Shown: positions 44,410-54,672 of the stretch, in pieces
How the letters are laid out: every line of letters starts with the position of its first letter
How positions within the stretch are numbered: position 1 is the stretch's first letter
Assembly (NCBI GenBank): GCA_014281115.1
Contig: JACONQ010000021.1
Span: 496,001 to 560,000 of the forward strand
Origin: Laburnicola sp. R22_1
Lineage: Eukaryota > Ascomycota > Dothideomycetes > Pleosporales > Didymosphaeriaceae
DNA: 64,000 bases
Reading direction: 5' to 3'
Translations under genes and position numbers: made by a program
The notes under the pieces: generated by a model
Database searches by the model: none
The model's input: only the letters and a program-made list of their open reading frames with translations
Told to the model about the DNA's origin: nothing

Positions 44410-45194
44410 GGTAGTCAACGAGGTGAAGGGTGCATGGTCGAGAGAGGGGAAGCGATGCACTTGAGAGCAATCATGCAGCTCAACATTCCAGCATCACATT
44501 CCAGCTACAGAATGTTGGAATATTGTGTTATTCAAGGGATGATTGTAAGGGATGGTTAATTTGACTAGATACGGGCGCAACGTACAACATCACTCTTGGG
44601 ATTTCGTGAAATCTTAGTACGGCTTGACATACTGCAATGATCATGCAGGCTGACCGCTGCCACACTGCAACATGTCAGCCAGAATTGATATTGCCAAGTA
44701 TCAAATGCGCTTTTCATAGCGACGGACTCGTGGTTAAGAACAGAGAAGGCTACTCTCCGCTTTGTGGGCTCGCTGTTTATTGATGGCGCTACAGCAGGTT
44801 CAAGTGTATATGATGGAAAGGTGGAGCAACACAGACACGAAGATACTCGGATCGGCAAAACTATTCCGCCGCTTAACAGTGGACCAAGTTCTCCCCTCAG
44901 CGCTCACACAACTTTATTTTCATGAAATGACAATCTTAGTGCTCATCCTAAACGTCATGCGACGTCTTTATTCCCCTCGTGGAGTCTGGTGCTCGTACGT
45001 TTGTGGCGAGGGGCTGATTTGAGTTTACAGCTGCCGCGCAACAACCTTTGGAAGTCATTATGACGACACGACCACTCCGCGTTTCGTGCGCGCTGTGCTT
45101 TATAGGAAGAGGCCAATGGCTTACGGTTGCCTGCATTCCCTAGATCTCTTTACACACTTCCTATTGACCTTGTCTCTCACGGAAAACTGCAAGC
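44410..45194. promoter_or_regulatory. Divergent promoter region
   Basis: Between the acyltransferase and the second SDR, which diverge. It has repeated CATTCCAGC/CATTCCAGCTAC words near 44490. No gene seen. Confidence 0.4.
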
Positions 45195-46236
45195 ATGGCT
45201 TCTTTGACTGGCAACAAGTTCGATCCTAACACGGATATCCCAGACCTGAGCGGAAAGGTAGGCCTACACATAGATGCACGTGGCGAGCGGTATGATCTGA
45301 CAGCCGTCGTAGGTTTATGTCGTAACAGGCGGATCTGCAGGCATCGGCTTCGGCATCGTAGCCCACCTCCTCCAGCACAACCCCGCGAAGATCTACCTCC
45401 TCTCCAACAAAGAGGAGCACGCCGAAGAAGCACAGCAAGAACTTGCGAAGAAATGGGGTGATGCCAGCAAGGTCGAGTGGCGCCAATGCAACCTCGAGTC
45501 GCTCAAGCAGACGGATGAGGCCGCACGAAGTCTGGCGAAAGAGCTCACCAGGCTAGACGGCCTGGTCTGCAACGCTGGACTGGGTGTCGGTGAATACAAC
45601 GAGTCTGTGGAGGACAAGCTGGACACGCACATGCAGGTCAATGTCTTTGCACAGGCACATCTCATCCTGACGCTGCTGCCGGTGCTGCAGAAGACGACGG
45701 ACTCGCGCATCGTCTTGCAGTCGTCCGACTTGCACAAAGCCGCTCCGTCGTCTGTCAAATTCGAGTCGGTCGTCGAGATTAACCAGGACATCGGCGCTAC
45801 ACTCCTCTACAACCGCACCAAGCTCGCCCAGATTCTATTTTCCAACGAATTGATCAAGCGCATCAAAGCCGGTCAGTTCGGCCCCGTCACGGAGAACGAA
45901 GGCTTGCCGTGGATCAACTGCACACATCCTGGAGCCATAAAGACAGATCAGCAGTTTCAAGCTGAAGAAGCCTATGGCACTGCTGGCAAGATTGGCAGCA
46001 AGGTGGTGCGGCCGTTCCTGGGGGACCCAGTCGATCAGGGCTGTCGCTCTGCGCTGTTCGCTACGACGAGCCCTGATATCGTCAAGGAAAAGATCCTGGG
46101 AGCCTACATTGTGCCTGACCGGAAGGTTTCGGAGACGTCTAAGCAGGCGCAAGACGCGACCTTGTCGGCGAACCTGTGGAAGTTGACCAAGGAAATACTT
46201 GAGTCGAAGATTGGGAACCTAGATTATACCATGTAG
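45195..46236 (+). CDS. Short-chain dehydrogenase/reductase (second copy type)
   Basis: Two exons (45195-45257 and 45313-46236), 328 residues. The intron falls right before the Rossmann strand, so exon 2 opens VYVVTGGSAGIGFGIVAHLL. Then LDGLVCNAGLG (NAG motif), RIVLQSSDLHK (Ser) and LYNRTKLAQILFSNEL (YxxxK) follow. WINCTHPGAIKTDQQ and a C-terminal extension complete the classical, retinol-dehydrogenase-like type, NADP(H)-dependent by general family trend. Substrate unknown. It is distinct from the SDR at 19818 in the N-terminal half. Confidence 0.87.
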
Positions 46237-46739
46237 GTGCTCTTTCATGGATAGGTAGTCCCACGGTAGCATCAGAATGTAATGATGGACATGTTTGAAA
46301 GCCTTCTACGCCCTACCTCTCTACCACAAAGGGAAATACTACATGTGTCGTCGGTTGCAGTGACAAGTACAAGAGGGCGTGGTTGCGCCCTATATATCCA
46401 CTTCCGTGTCTTTGTCACCATGACGTGGCATTGCAGCTTCATCTCGAGCCATGTTCCGACCATTCTTGTCATGGTATGCCCATAGTATTCATAGCGGATG
46501 TATGATTAATGTGATTCTGTTGTAGTAAGATTGAACGACCATGTTGAACGTAGGGCGCGTTTTCCGTTTACGTTACGTCATGGGTCCGAAGCGAGGCTGC
46601 AACACCACGGCTAGGTGATCAAGCCAACACAAGGGACAAATAGACATCGGCCAACGTCAGTACTCGCCCCTACTATAACGAAATTCCCAACGTTCACTCC
46701 GAGGCTGGGTGCTTTATCTTTCTTATCTAGCTTCACAAC
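46237..46739. other. Intergenic region, no gene seen
   Basis: Between the SDR and HAD genes. No supportable feature. Confidence 0.4.
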
Positions 46740-47465
46740 ATGTCCAAACTCGCTGACTTCGAACTCCTCTCCTTCGATGTCTACGGCACATTGATCGACT
46801 CGGGGCGCGGCGCCCTCGAAACACTCCGGCCGTTGCTCGAAAAATCCGGCAAGTCCGAAATGGACCCCAAGCACATTCTCCAGACCTTCGACGACCTGGA
46901 AATGCAAGAGCAGGCTGCGCACCCCACCATGAGACAATCCGAACTCCTCACCATGCTGCACCCCAAACTATGCAAAGAGCTAGGTCTACAAGAACCGACC
47001 CAAGACGAGAGCAAAGCATTCGGCGACAGCGTAAAATCCTGGCCCGCATTCCCAGACACCGTCGAAGCTCTCAAGCGCCTCTCGAAGACGTACAAAATGG
47101 TCGTGCTCTCAAACGTAGACAATGCGTCCTTCGCCGCTAACAACGCGGCTTCACTGCAAGGCTTCGAATGGGATCTCGTGCTCACGGCGGAAGAGATCGG
47201 GAGCTACAAGCCCAGCTTGAAGAACTTCGAGTACATGCTCAAGCAGGCGAAGGAGAGGTTTGGGGTGGAGAAACAGAACGTGTTGCAGACGGCGCACAGT
47301 CAGTCGCACGATCATCGCCCGGCGAAGAGCATGGGGATTAAGAGTAGTTGGATCTATAGGCCTGAATGGGTAATGGGGAATATGGAGGATGCGGTGTGGG
47401 ATTGGAAGTTTGATACGTTGGGGGATATGGCGGATGCTGTGGATAGAGAGCTAGCGGGGAAATAA
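46740..47465 (+). CDS. HAD-superfamily hydrolase (2-haloacid dehalogenase type)
   Basis: Single exon, 241 residues. The motifs are in order: FDVYGTL with nucleophile Asp13 and no second Asp (as in haloacid dehalogenases, where phosphatases usually have DxDGT), VVLSNVDN (motif II Ser/Asn), and the motif III lysine in IGSYKPSLKNFEYML. The usual motif IV acid region reads FGVEKQNVLQTAHSQSHDH, with His residues where many members have GDS. The helical cap is at about 20-100. The fungal members of this group have no settled substrate; acting on short organic acids is an inference. Cytosolic. Confidence 0.85.
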   Translation: MSKLADFELLSFDVYGTLIDSGRGALETLRPLLEKSGKSEMDPKHILQTFDDLEMQEQAAHPTMRQSELLTMLHPKLCKELGLQEPTQDESKAFGDSVKSWPAFPDTVEALKRLSKTYKMVVLSNVDNASFAANNAASLQGFEWDLVLTAEEIGSYKPSLKNFEYMLKQAKERFGVEKQNVLQTAHSQSHDHRPAKSMGIKSSWIYRPEWVMGNMEDAVWDWKFDTLGDMADAVDRELAGK

Positions 47466-47890
47466 TCGTGTTGACTACGTAGCTTGTATAACTTGTCGTC
47501 GGCCAATGGACACGTCAACCGAGCCATCATCTCCGCATCTGGGTGTCGAGCGTCATTCTCGTGCAGATCTCGAACGAGTAAGACCCACAGGGAAATAAGC
47601 TTTCGCAATTCTTGGCAGAGCAGTTGACGTTCTCCCTTGTGGAAACACAGGACAGTACAGTATCTCTCAACAGCCAGATTATACATTCTCAATACGCCTG
47701 GGGGCTGCAGACTGTACGTTTTGACCTGTTGAGAGCGTATTAGTGAGCATTTCGGCAACATGGGAGCGACGAAAAACCAATATAAGCTTTCGCTAAGCCT
47801 CGCTTAAAAGAGCCAAGCGCTTTGCCTTAGGGTTTCAAGTGAGATTCAGTCGCGCCAGCTTCCGTTTCCATTCATTCCTTACGCCGTGCC
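47466..47890. other. Intergenic region, no gene seen
   Basis: Short gap with the carboxylesterase promoter at its right. No supportable feature. Confidence 0.4.
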
Positions 47891-49852
47891 ATGCCTTCTT
47901 CTTCAACTTCTCCACGCCTCGCTCCCTACCGAAGAAAGAGCCCTCTGAGTCCTGCTCGGACTGATCGTGCCGCCATGACGCCTCGGGCAGGAACACATTT
48001 GCTTGCAGAGCAGGATGGAGGTCAAGATCCTATTCTCGGGTTCTCGTCGTCTTCGGCACCGCTGTTGCCAACGGATGACTCGGGATGTAAGAGCTTTGGG
48101 CGTGGGAGGAGGACTTTTTGGAGCAGAAATAGGAGGAGGCTTCTTGTTGGCTCGTCTGTGGTATTTCTTCTTTTTCTGCTTGGGCGCTATCTTGCGCCGG
48201 GCAAGAGAAGACTGGGTTCGACGTTGCCGCATCCGGATCAGCCGCCCATTGTCAGACTACCGGGGTACGGGAATTTTCGAGGTGTGAGCCTCATCAAGGG
48301 TAAAAAGAATGTTGCCCTTGACGAGCCTGTCGATGCATGGTTGGGCGTCGAGTATTCCGCGCAACCTATTGGTGAAGCCAGATTCGCGCCTCCGGACTGG
48401 CCGCTGCAATTCAACGGGACAAAGAATGCAACTGAGTATGGCCCGGCTTGCATGCAGAACTGGGGCTGGAATCCATCGCAACATTCGGAAGCTTGTTTGT
48501 CGTTCAATCTGTACCGACCACATGGTATCCCGATGGATCAAAAGCTGCCAGTCTTCGTCTTCCTGCACGGAGGCTCGTTTGTAGTCGGAGATGGGAGAAG
48601 TTTCGATGGCGCGACGTTTGTGTCAAGAAGTACAAAGCCGGTAATGGTGGTCAATGGGCAGTATCGGCTAGGAGCACTGGGGAGCTTTCCGAGCAAGTTG
48701 TTCGACGAGGAAGGTCTGCTAAATCTGGGCTTGAGAGATCAGCGCATGCTTCTAGAGTTCCTGCAGAAGTATGTGATGCACTTCGGCGGCGACCCGGATC
48801 GCGTGACGCTCGGCGGTCAGAGTGCAGGCGCGCATGCTGTGGGCATCCACCTCTTCCACAATTACGGCGATACAAAAGACAAGAAGTTATTCAGCCAGGC
48901 TATCATCGCGTCTGGAGCTCCGACTGCAAGGTCATTCCCCGAGCCCACATACCCACTCTACGTTCGCTACTACGAAGCGTTCATGGAGCATGTGGATTGT
49001 CCGACTTCGACTTCACTCGACAACTCGAACGCAGAGATACTTGCATGTCTTCGTGACGTGCCGATTCGTAAACTACAACGCGCGTCTGGCAAAATATACT
49101 CAGCGTCAAACTACAACATCACCTGGCCCTGGCAACCCAACTCCCCGGGCCCCATCCTAGAAAAGCCCGGCTCTAAGTCCGGCATAGACGGCACCTTCTA
49201 CAAGATACCTCTCCTTATCTCCTCCGTCACCGACGAGGGCAAGATGTTCGCACCCAAGAACCTTGCCACGAACACCGAATTCATCCACTTCATGGCGAAC
49301 CTGCTCCCCGGTCTGACCGAAAATGACCTCGCCGAGCTCGAAGCCCTATATCAAGACCCATCAGGAGGTTCAGGTCCATACGCCGACCACGAAGGCAGAT
49401 TCATTTCGACGCAGTTCGAGCGCATCAGTGCCGCTTACGGCGACTACTCGTATATTTGCCCCGTGCAAGAAACCGCGGCTCGCCTGGCGCACGCCGGCGC
49501 CCCCGTTTACAAAGCGCGCTTTAACACGCCCAATGGCGCGGCGCCGCACATGGGCGTGCCACATGCGTCCGACCAAGCTTACTTCACTGGACACAAGAAT
49601 GTCCAATATCCTGAGGTCGCCGATATATATAGCAGCTATTATGCAAGCTTCGTGGTCAGTGGAAACCCGAATACGTATAAGAGCGTGAAGGCGCCGACTT
49701 GGGACCGGTATCGGGGGGTGGGAAGTGGGCAGTTGGCGGTGGGGAATCAGGCGAGGGGCGGTGTTGTTATGGAGGAGGAGAAGAGCGGGGTGCGGATGGC
49801 GGAGTGTGCGTGGTGGAGGGACGAGGATAGGATGCGGAGGTTGAATAAGTAG
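47891..49852 (+). CDS. Membrane-anchored type B carboxylesterase/lipase
   Basis: Single exon, 653 residues. An N-terminal cytosolic tail of about 80 residues ends in RNRRR, followed by one membrane helix (LLVGSSVVFLLFLLG, about 83-98), so it is a type II protein with its catalytic domain in the lumen or outside. The domain shows the oxyanion segment FLHGGSFVVG, the nucleophile elbow GGQSAGAH (Ser311), an acid within SVTDEGKMF and the base in MGVPHASDQAYF. Cys pairs CMQNWGWNPSQHSEAC match the first disulfide loop of the family. Extracellular fungal lipases of this family have signal peptides, so the anchor is the unusual point. The substrate could be esters of cell-wall or storage lipids. Confidence 0.9.
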   Translation: MPSSSTSPRLAPYRRKSPLSPARTDRAAMTPRAGTHLLAEQDGGQDPILGFSSSSAPLLPTDDSGCKSFGRGRRTFWSRNRRRLLVGSSVVFLLFLLGRYLAPGKRRLGSTLPHPDQPPIVRLPGYGNFRGVSLIKGKKNVALDEPVDAWLGVEYSAQPIGEARFAPPDWPLQFNGTKNATEYGPACMQNWGWNPSQHSEACLSFNLYRPHGIPMDQKLPVFVFLHGGSFVVGDGRSFDGATFVSRSTKPVMVVNGQYRLGALGSFPSKLFDEEGLLNLGLRDQRMLLEFLQKYVMHFGGDPDRVTLGGQSAGAHAVGIHLFHNYGDTKDKKLFSQAIIASGAPTARSFPEPTYPLYVRYYEAFMEHVDCPTSTSLDNSNAEILACLRDVPIRKLQRASGKIYSASNYNITWPWQPNSPGPILEKPGSKSGIDGTFYKIPLLISSVTDEGKMFAPKNLATNTEFIHFMANLLPGLTENDLAELEALYQDPSGGSGPYADHEGRFISTQFERISAAYGDYSYICPVQETAARLAHAGAPVYKARFNTPNGAAPHMGVPHASDQAYFTGHKNVQYPEVADIYSSYYASFVVSGNPNTYKSVKAPTWDRYRGVGSGQLAVGNQARGGVVMEEEKSGVRMAECAWWRDEDRMRRLNK

Positions 49853-50750
49853 GATTGGCGATGTTGGGTGAGTAATTGCTCTTTTGTTGTTTTCCATGTT
49901 GTTTTGGACTGCATAGCGGGTTGGGTGTATGGCGGGATGGCGCTTGGGCTGTGTTTCTAGTTGTACGAATGTCGACATCTGCGTGTGGGATTCAATATAC
50001 GAAATGTATGGGCATTGGGATCGAAGCTCGCTATGCTGCGGTGGTCAATCAATTGAAGTCATCAACGGCGATAGGGTTCGCGCTAACCCGTAAGATCTCC
50101 GAAGGATCTCCCCATGATTCAATACGTCGATGTTATGTAACCGTCTGCATGTGCGGACGCGCTCCGCGTGGCAGTGCCCTCCACAACCCATGTCAGGCAA
50201 TCTGGAATCGGCAAGAGTTGCATGGGCGATGCTCTTGGGAGGCTGCCTAGAACTTCGTGTGGTGTGTGGGGTTCAAGCCGTTGGCGAATATCGAAAGGTT
50301 TAGTAATCTCTCCACCACCTGTTCAATTTCCAAAGAAGAGGAATATCCCCACAAGAATAATCCCATCGCTATTTTGCCCATTCTTCACCCTCGCATCCGC
50401 ATACGATGACTCAGGCAACGCGTGCGCTCAGAGCATCCCTCGGCCGGAGCGGGGCGCCAAGCACGCTATAGTGGAGTGGATCAGATACTTAAGATCTGCA
50501 GCGGATCTGATAACACAATTTACCCAATCACCTGCACATGCCGTCTCGGTGCCCAGCCTTTTACCGTCCATCGTCCATCCCGAGGCCCTACAATGTGGCC
50601 CGAGAAATTGAGTGCCCATCCGATGTCGGTGCGCCCGCCTTAAAAGGCGCCACCCCTCGGCTTTGGCTCGCAGAATCTTATCAGATCATCTCGTATCGCC
50701 TCGTCACCTGCGCCTACGCCTCCTTCACTTTGCTTTTTCTTTTGGCCAAG
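49853..50750. other. Intergenic region, no gene seen
   Basis: 3' flank of the carboxylesterase and 5' flank of the FAD oxidoreductase. Nothing recognised. Confidence 0.4.
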
Positions 50751-52212
50751 ATGAGACTGCACGCTATGTCTGAGGTCTTGAGTCCTCTTTCTCCGCTCGC
50801 GACCTTGTCGCTGTCGGCTCCGCATCGGGTGCTGATTGTTGGTTGCGCGTATGGCGGCATCTCGGCTGTTGTCAATTTGCTGGACATGGAGAAGGGAAAG
50901 GGGTCGAGGGTGAACTATATGCTTGATGCTGCCGACTTTAAGAATAAGAGGTGTAAGCAGGGTGTGGAGATTACCGTCATTGATGAGCGGGATGGGTATT
51001 GTATGTCACGTGATGCACTTCCTCCCATCCTTTCTTCGAGTCGCATCTGTTAGAGATGTATCTTCAGTACTGACCGAACATTTAGTCCACTCCGTCGGTG
51101 CACCGCTTGCACATGTGGCGCCCAAGCATACTGTCAGCATGTGGAAGCGCTTCTCACATTGCAACGAGCTTCGCCAACCGAACCTGCACTTCAAACACGG
51201 GTCGATCAAGCGCGTAGACCCTGAGTCCAAGGTCGCAGAGTGGATTGATCGCAGCGGGAAGACACATCATCAAGCGTACGACTACCTGATCATGGCTACT
51301 GGTCTCAAGCGACATTGGCCTGCCGTGCCCAAGTCGGGCTCATACGAGGAGTACCTGAGAGACGGCAAAGCATTCATCGCGAAGATCGTCGGCGGTGACC
51401 CGAAGAAGCCGCAAGAGGGGAGGAGAGTAGTGATCATAGGTGCAGGAGCCGTGGGCATCGAGTTTTCAGGCGAAATCAAAAATTACTATCCCGGCATCAA
51501 GGTTACGCTGATCCATTCGCGCGACCAAGTACTCTCGAGTGAACCTCTCCCTTCGGACGTGAAAGAGAAAGTTAAAGATATCCTTGTCGAAGAAGGCGTT
51601 GAGGTCATCACTGGAAACCGCGCATCCATTACCGAACAATCGAACGGCGAGTTTGAAGTCAGACTCGCAGATGGACGTGTCCTCACTGCGGACTTTGTCA
51701 TTGATTCTACGAAGAAGGGAGAACCGACTACACATGTCCTTCCTGATGCCTGTCTCAATGACGACAAGGAAATCGAAGTCAACCTCGACCTTTCCTTTAA
51801 AGACACCATTCCCAATGCCTCTTCTCACTTCGGCGTCGGCGACGTAGTCGCTTGGTCCGGCATCAAGCGCGCGGGCTCCGCCATGGTCATGGGTCAGACA
51901 GCCGCACACAACATCTATGCCGCCATCCTCAACTCAGAGAACACAAGTTCACCGCCAGAAGAGACATACAAGGCCGTCGAGCTGACCCGCTGGCCGCCGG
52001 TTATTGGCATCGCGATTGGCAAGCAGTGCCTTACGTGGGGCGAGGAGAGCGGGATGAAATATGGTGTTGAGGTCATGGAGGGATACTTTGGGAATGATCT
52101 GGGTTGGGTGAATAACTTGAAGTACATACAGCTAACTGATGTGGTGGAGAAAGAGCAGGAGGATAAGCCCGATGGTGTAATGTTGGGAGAGGTAATTAGT
52201 GCTGCGGCTTAA
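50751..52212 (+). CDS. AIF/FSP1-like FAD-dependent NAD(P)H oxidoreductase
   Basis: Two exons (50751-51000 and 51086-52212; intron 51001-51085), 458 residues. The FAD-binding dinucleotide motif is HRVLIVGCAYGGISAV (AMID-type GxxxGG). The junction gives DGYFHSVGAPLAHV, a well-kept AMID/FSP1 segment. The NAD(P)H motif is RRVVIIGAGAVGIEFSGEIK, and SSHFGVGDVVAW is the FAD-ribose-binding GD site. No N-terminal mitochondrial presequence or hydrophobic start is clear. The animal relatives AIFM2/FSP1 reduce ubiquinone; the yeast NDI-like enzymes differ. Function here is inferred as a soluble or membrane-associated NADH oxidoreductase. Confidence 0.88.
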
Positions 52213-52381
52213 GGGTGTGATGGTTGTTGATGGCGCCTTGGTGTTCTAGCAAGGGGTAGGGCTGCGCATACCTCTTAGCATTTCAATATTACACAAACAT
52301 TCCAAACTTATATTAACAAAATAACATGATCTCTCTTCAACTTGTCGCTCTTCGCCTGCTCTGTTCACGAGCGTCTTCACC

Positions 52382-53506
52382 ATGGCGTTCCACATGCTTC
52401 GCACCCTCGTGCACGCCCTATTCCTCAGCCATGTCCTCGCCCAAGCCGATCCCAACAATCTCTCCAACTACACCAAAACTATCTTCCTCCCCTACGCCTC
52501 CAAACTCTCCTCCAACCACACCCCCACCATAACCGGCTCCATCAAAGGCAAAACGTTCAAAATCCCCGTCGACACGGGCAGCACCGGCCTCATCATCGGC
52601 GCCCCGCGGCTCCCCTCCATCCCCACCGACGAAGGCACCCCTGGCACCGAATTCCTCTCCAGCAGCAACCTCCTCTACATTGGGCGCTTCGTCACCCTAA
52701 ACATCACCTTCAAAGGCCGCAAAGGCCGCAAAGCCCGCTCCCTCGTCCCCATCCTCATCGTAGACAAGAGCCTCAAATGCCCCGGCTACAACGCCACAGC
52801 AGCCGAACCTACCTGTTCCGACGCCGCCGCGGAAGAAAACCCCACCGCCAAAATCCTCTATATGGGCGTCGGCTTCGGCCGCAACACGCCCGACAGCGGT
52901 CTGCTGTACGCAACCCCCAGCCACAACCCCTTCCTCAACATCCAAAGCGTAAACAGGAAAAAAGTATCGGGCCGCACGTATCGGAACGGGTACACGGTGT
53001 CGACTAAGGGCATTTATCTAGGGCTCACGGCTAAGAATACGAAGCGCTATAATTGGGTGGCATTGGATAAGGGCAGCACGTCTGATCCTCGCGACTGGGC
53101 TATGCTCCGCACATCTTTTACTGTCGATAAGAAAGGTCCGTACGAGGGCGCTGCCCTCATCGACACGGGCGTACCGCAGATGTACATCCAAGCCGCGCCG
53201 CAGGGTAGTATTCCCAATGTAACCGTGCGCAATACGTTCCATAACCCGCCGCCGAAGAAAATCACCGTGGTTAAGAACGGCACGGAGCTGAGCTTTGGGT
53301 TTCCCAGCCTGGGAGACGAGGGCGTCGCGGGGTATAGTTTCCGGGTTGGCGATGCGAAGTTTCCGAGTCAGCCGGCTTGGGTGCAGGCTGTGAGGGTAAA
53401 AGGGAGGGGGCCGTTTGTTAATACGGGGAGGAAGGTATTGTGGGGGTTTAGTGTGGGGTTTTATGCTGTTGGGGGGAGGTTTGGGTTGAAGTGTTTGAGG
53501 TGTTGA
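52382..53506 (+). CDS. Secreted aspartic-peptidase-like protein
   Basis: Single exon, 374 residues. A signal peptide covers about the first 20 residues (LVHALFLSHVLA). Two DTG motifs in the pepsin arrangement are present: Asp64 in FKIPVDTGSTGL and Asp261 in AALIDTGVPQM. The flanking hydrophobic strands that pepsins need (xxFDTGSSxLW and AxxDTGTSxL) are only partly kept: VDTGSTGL lacks the Trp and DTGVPQ lacks the usual Ser/Thr after Gly. Eight or so N-glycosylation sites can be counted. It may be an inactive or specialised member. The ends of the gene have strongly different third-position bases (C-rich 5', G-rich 3'). Confidence 0.75.
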   Translation: MAFHMLRTLVHALFLSHVLAQADPNNLSNYTKTIFLPYASKLSSNHTPTITGSIKGKTFKIPVDTGSTGLIIGAPRLPSIPTDEGTPGTEFLSSSNLLYIGRFVTLNITFKGRKGRKARSLVPILIVDKSLKCPGYNATAAEPTCSDAAAEENPTAKILYMGVGFGRNTPDSGLLYATPSHNPFLNIQSVNRKKVSGRTYRNGYTVSTKGIYLGLTAKNTKRYNWVALDKGSTSDPRDWAMLRTSFTVDKKGPYEGAALIDTGVPQMYIQAAPQGSIPNVTVRNTFHNPPPKKITVVKNGTELSFGFPSLGDEGVAGYSFRVGDAKFPSQPAWVQAVRVKGRGPFVNTGRKVLWGFSVGFYAVGGRFGLKCLRC

Positions 53507-54672
53507 GGGGGGCGGTGGGGAGGAGATGGTAATGGGGGGATGGGGTCGAGTGCGAGGTTGGCTTGACGTGCTAGGTTGTTTCTTATCGAGTCTTTTTTAT
53601 CGCTGTTATAATCGAATTAGGCTACCATTATTAGAAGAGGAATCCTTCCTTGCGCTTGAGCACTTTGGATCTGCCACAGCATAGCAGAATTGCGTATACG
53701 TGTGTCATGCTTGAGTATACCCATCCCTCGTTAATACTCATGGCGAACAAGCCCGTGATCAGAATCCCCAATTCTAGATACAGTTGAGAGGTTAGGAAAG
53801 ACTTAGTCTGTAAGCTTATGCCACTAAGTTCCTTATGACTTTGAAGTATGTCATAGTGGCTGCATTATCGGAGGCCATGCAACAGTAGATGGTGACATGC
53901 TCGCAGCCAATACACTTCAATTCTGCGACCAGGCTAAGATTTTTAGCACCTCTTACCGAGGACTGTATGGTCTCGTTCGTCTATTCATATAAATCTGCCC
54001 TAAAAGTTTGATTTTCTGCAGCACCGGTTTTCTCATACCAGTAATCGACGCTTTCGTTATCGCAAAACCACCATGTGCAACTTTTTCCGTCCAAAGCAGA
54101 GAGACTAAGAGCAGAAAGGAACCCATAGACTGTTCACGTTTGTGCAAAATCATAAGCAACTAATCATTACACAACCACTGCATGTTGCATCATGTCCATA
54201 GAGCAGCTTTTCTGTTTAATAAGAAAGGACGGGCTATGCCTTGGCCTGAATTTACAAATCCGAACGACATAAAGCCTGAAGTGCATTTGATTTATCAGGA
54301 CACAAACAGTTCTTTCATTTTCGTCTGTTTTAAAATTGAATTAATTGAAGCAGGAAAGACCACGAGTCGCATAGTAATATGAGTTGATAAATCGAAATCA
54401 ATATTACAGTTGGAATGGGTTTGAGTTTAAGAGTAGCGAGCTGTGTCAGTGAGACAAGGCTGAGTACTCGTGCTACTATTGAGCGTAGGTCTCGAACTAC
54501 TGCAATGTGTTGTGTGGGACAGTCACATAGCAAAATGCCAACATTGTGAATCTGTAAGCAACATTGAAATGCTACATTGTTGTGAGTCTTTGCAACAGTA
54601 ACAATGTAAAGCTGGCCCCTCAAAGTTATAAACTCTTCAGGCAGAGGTAGGTCGTACTCTAATCAAAGCAAC
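53507..54672. other. Intergenic region, no gene seen
   Basis: AT content rises through this 1.2 kb up to the hAT insertion. Short open frames have no family features. I see nothing else. Confidence 0.4.

Noticed and set aside
46272..46485. Overlapping short frames on both strands after the second SDR
   Set aside because: Symmetrical short frames without coding features; treated as 3' flank.
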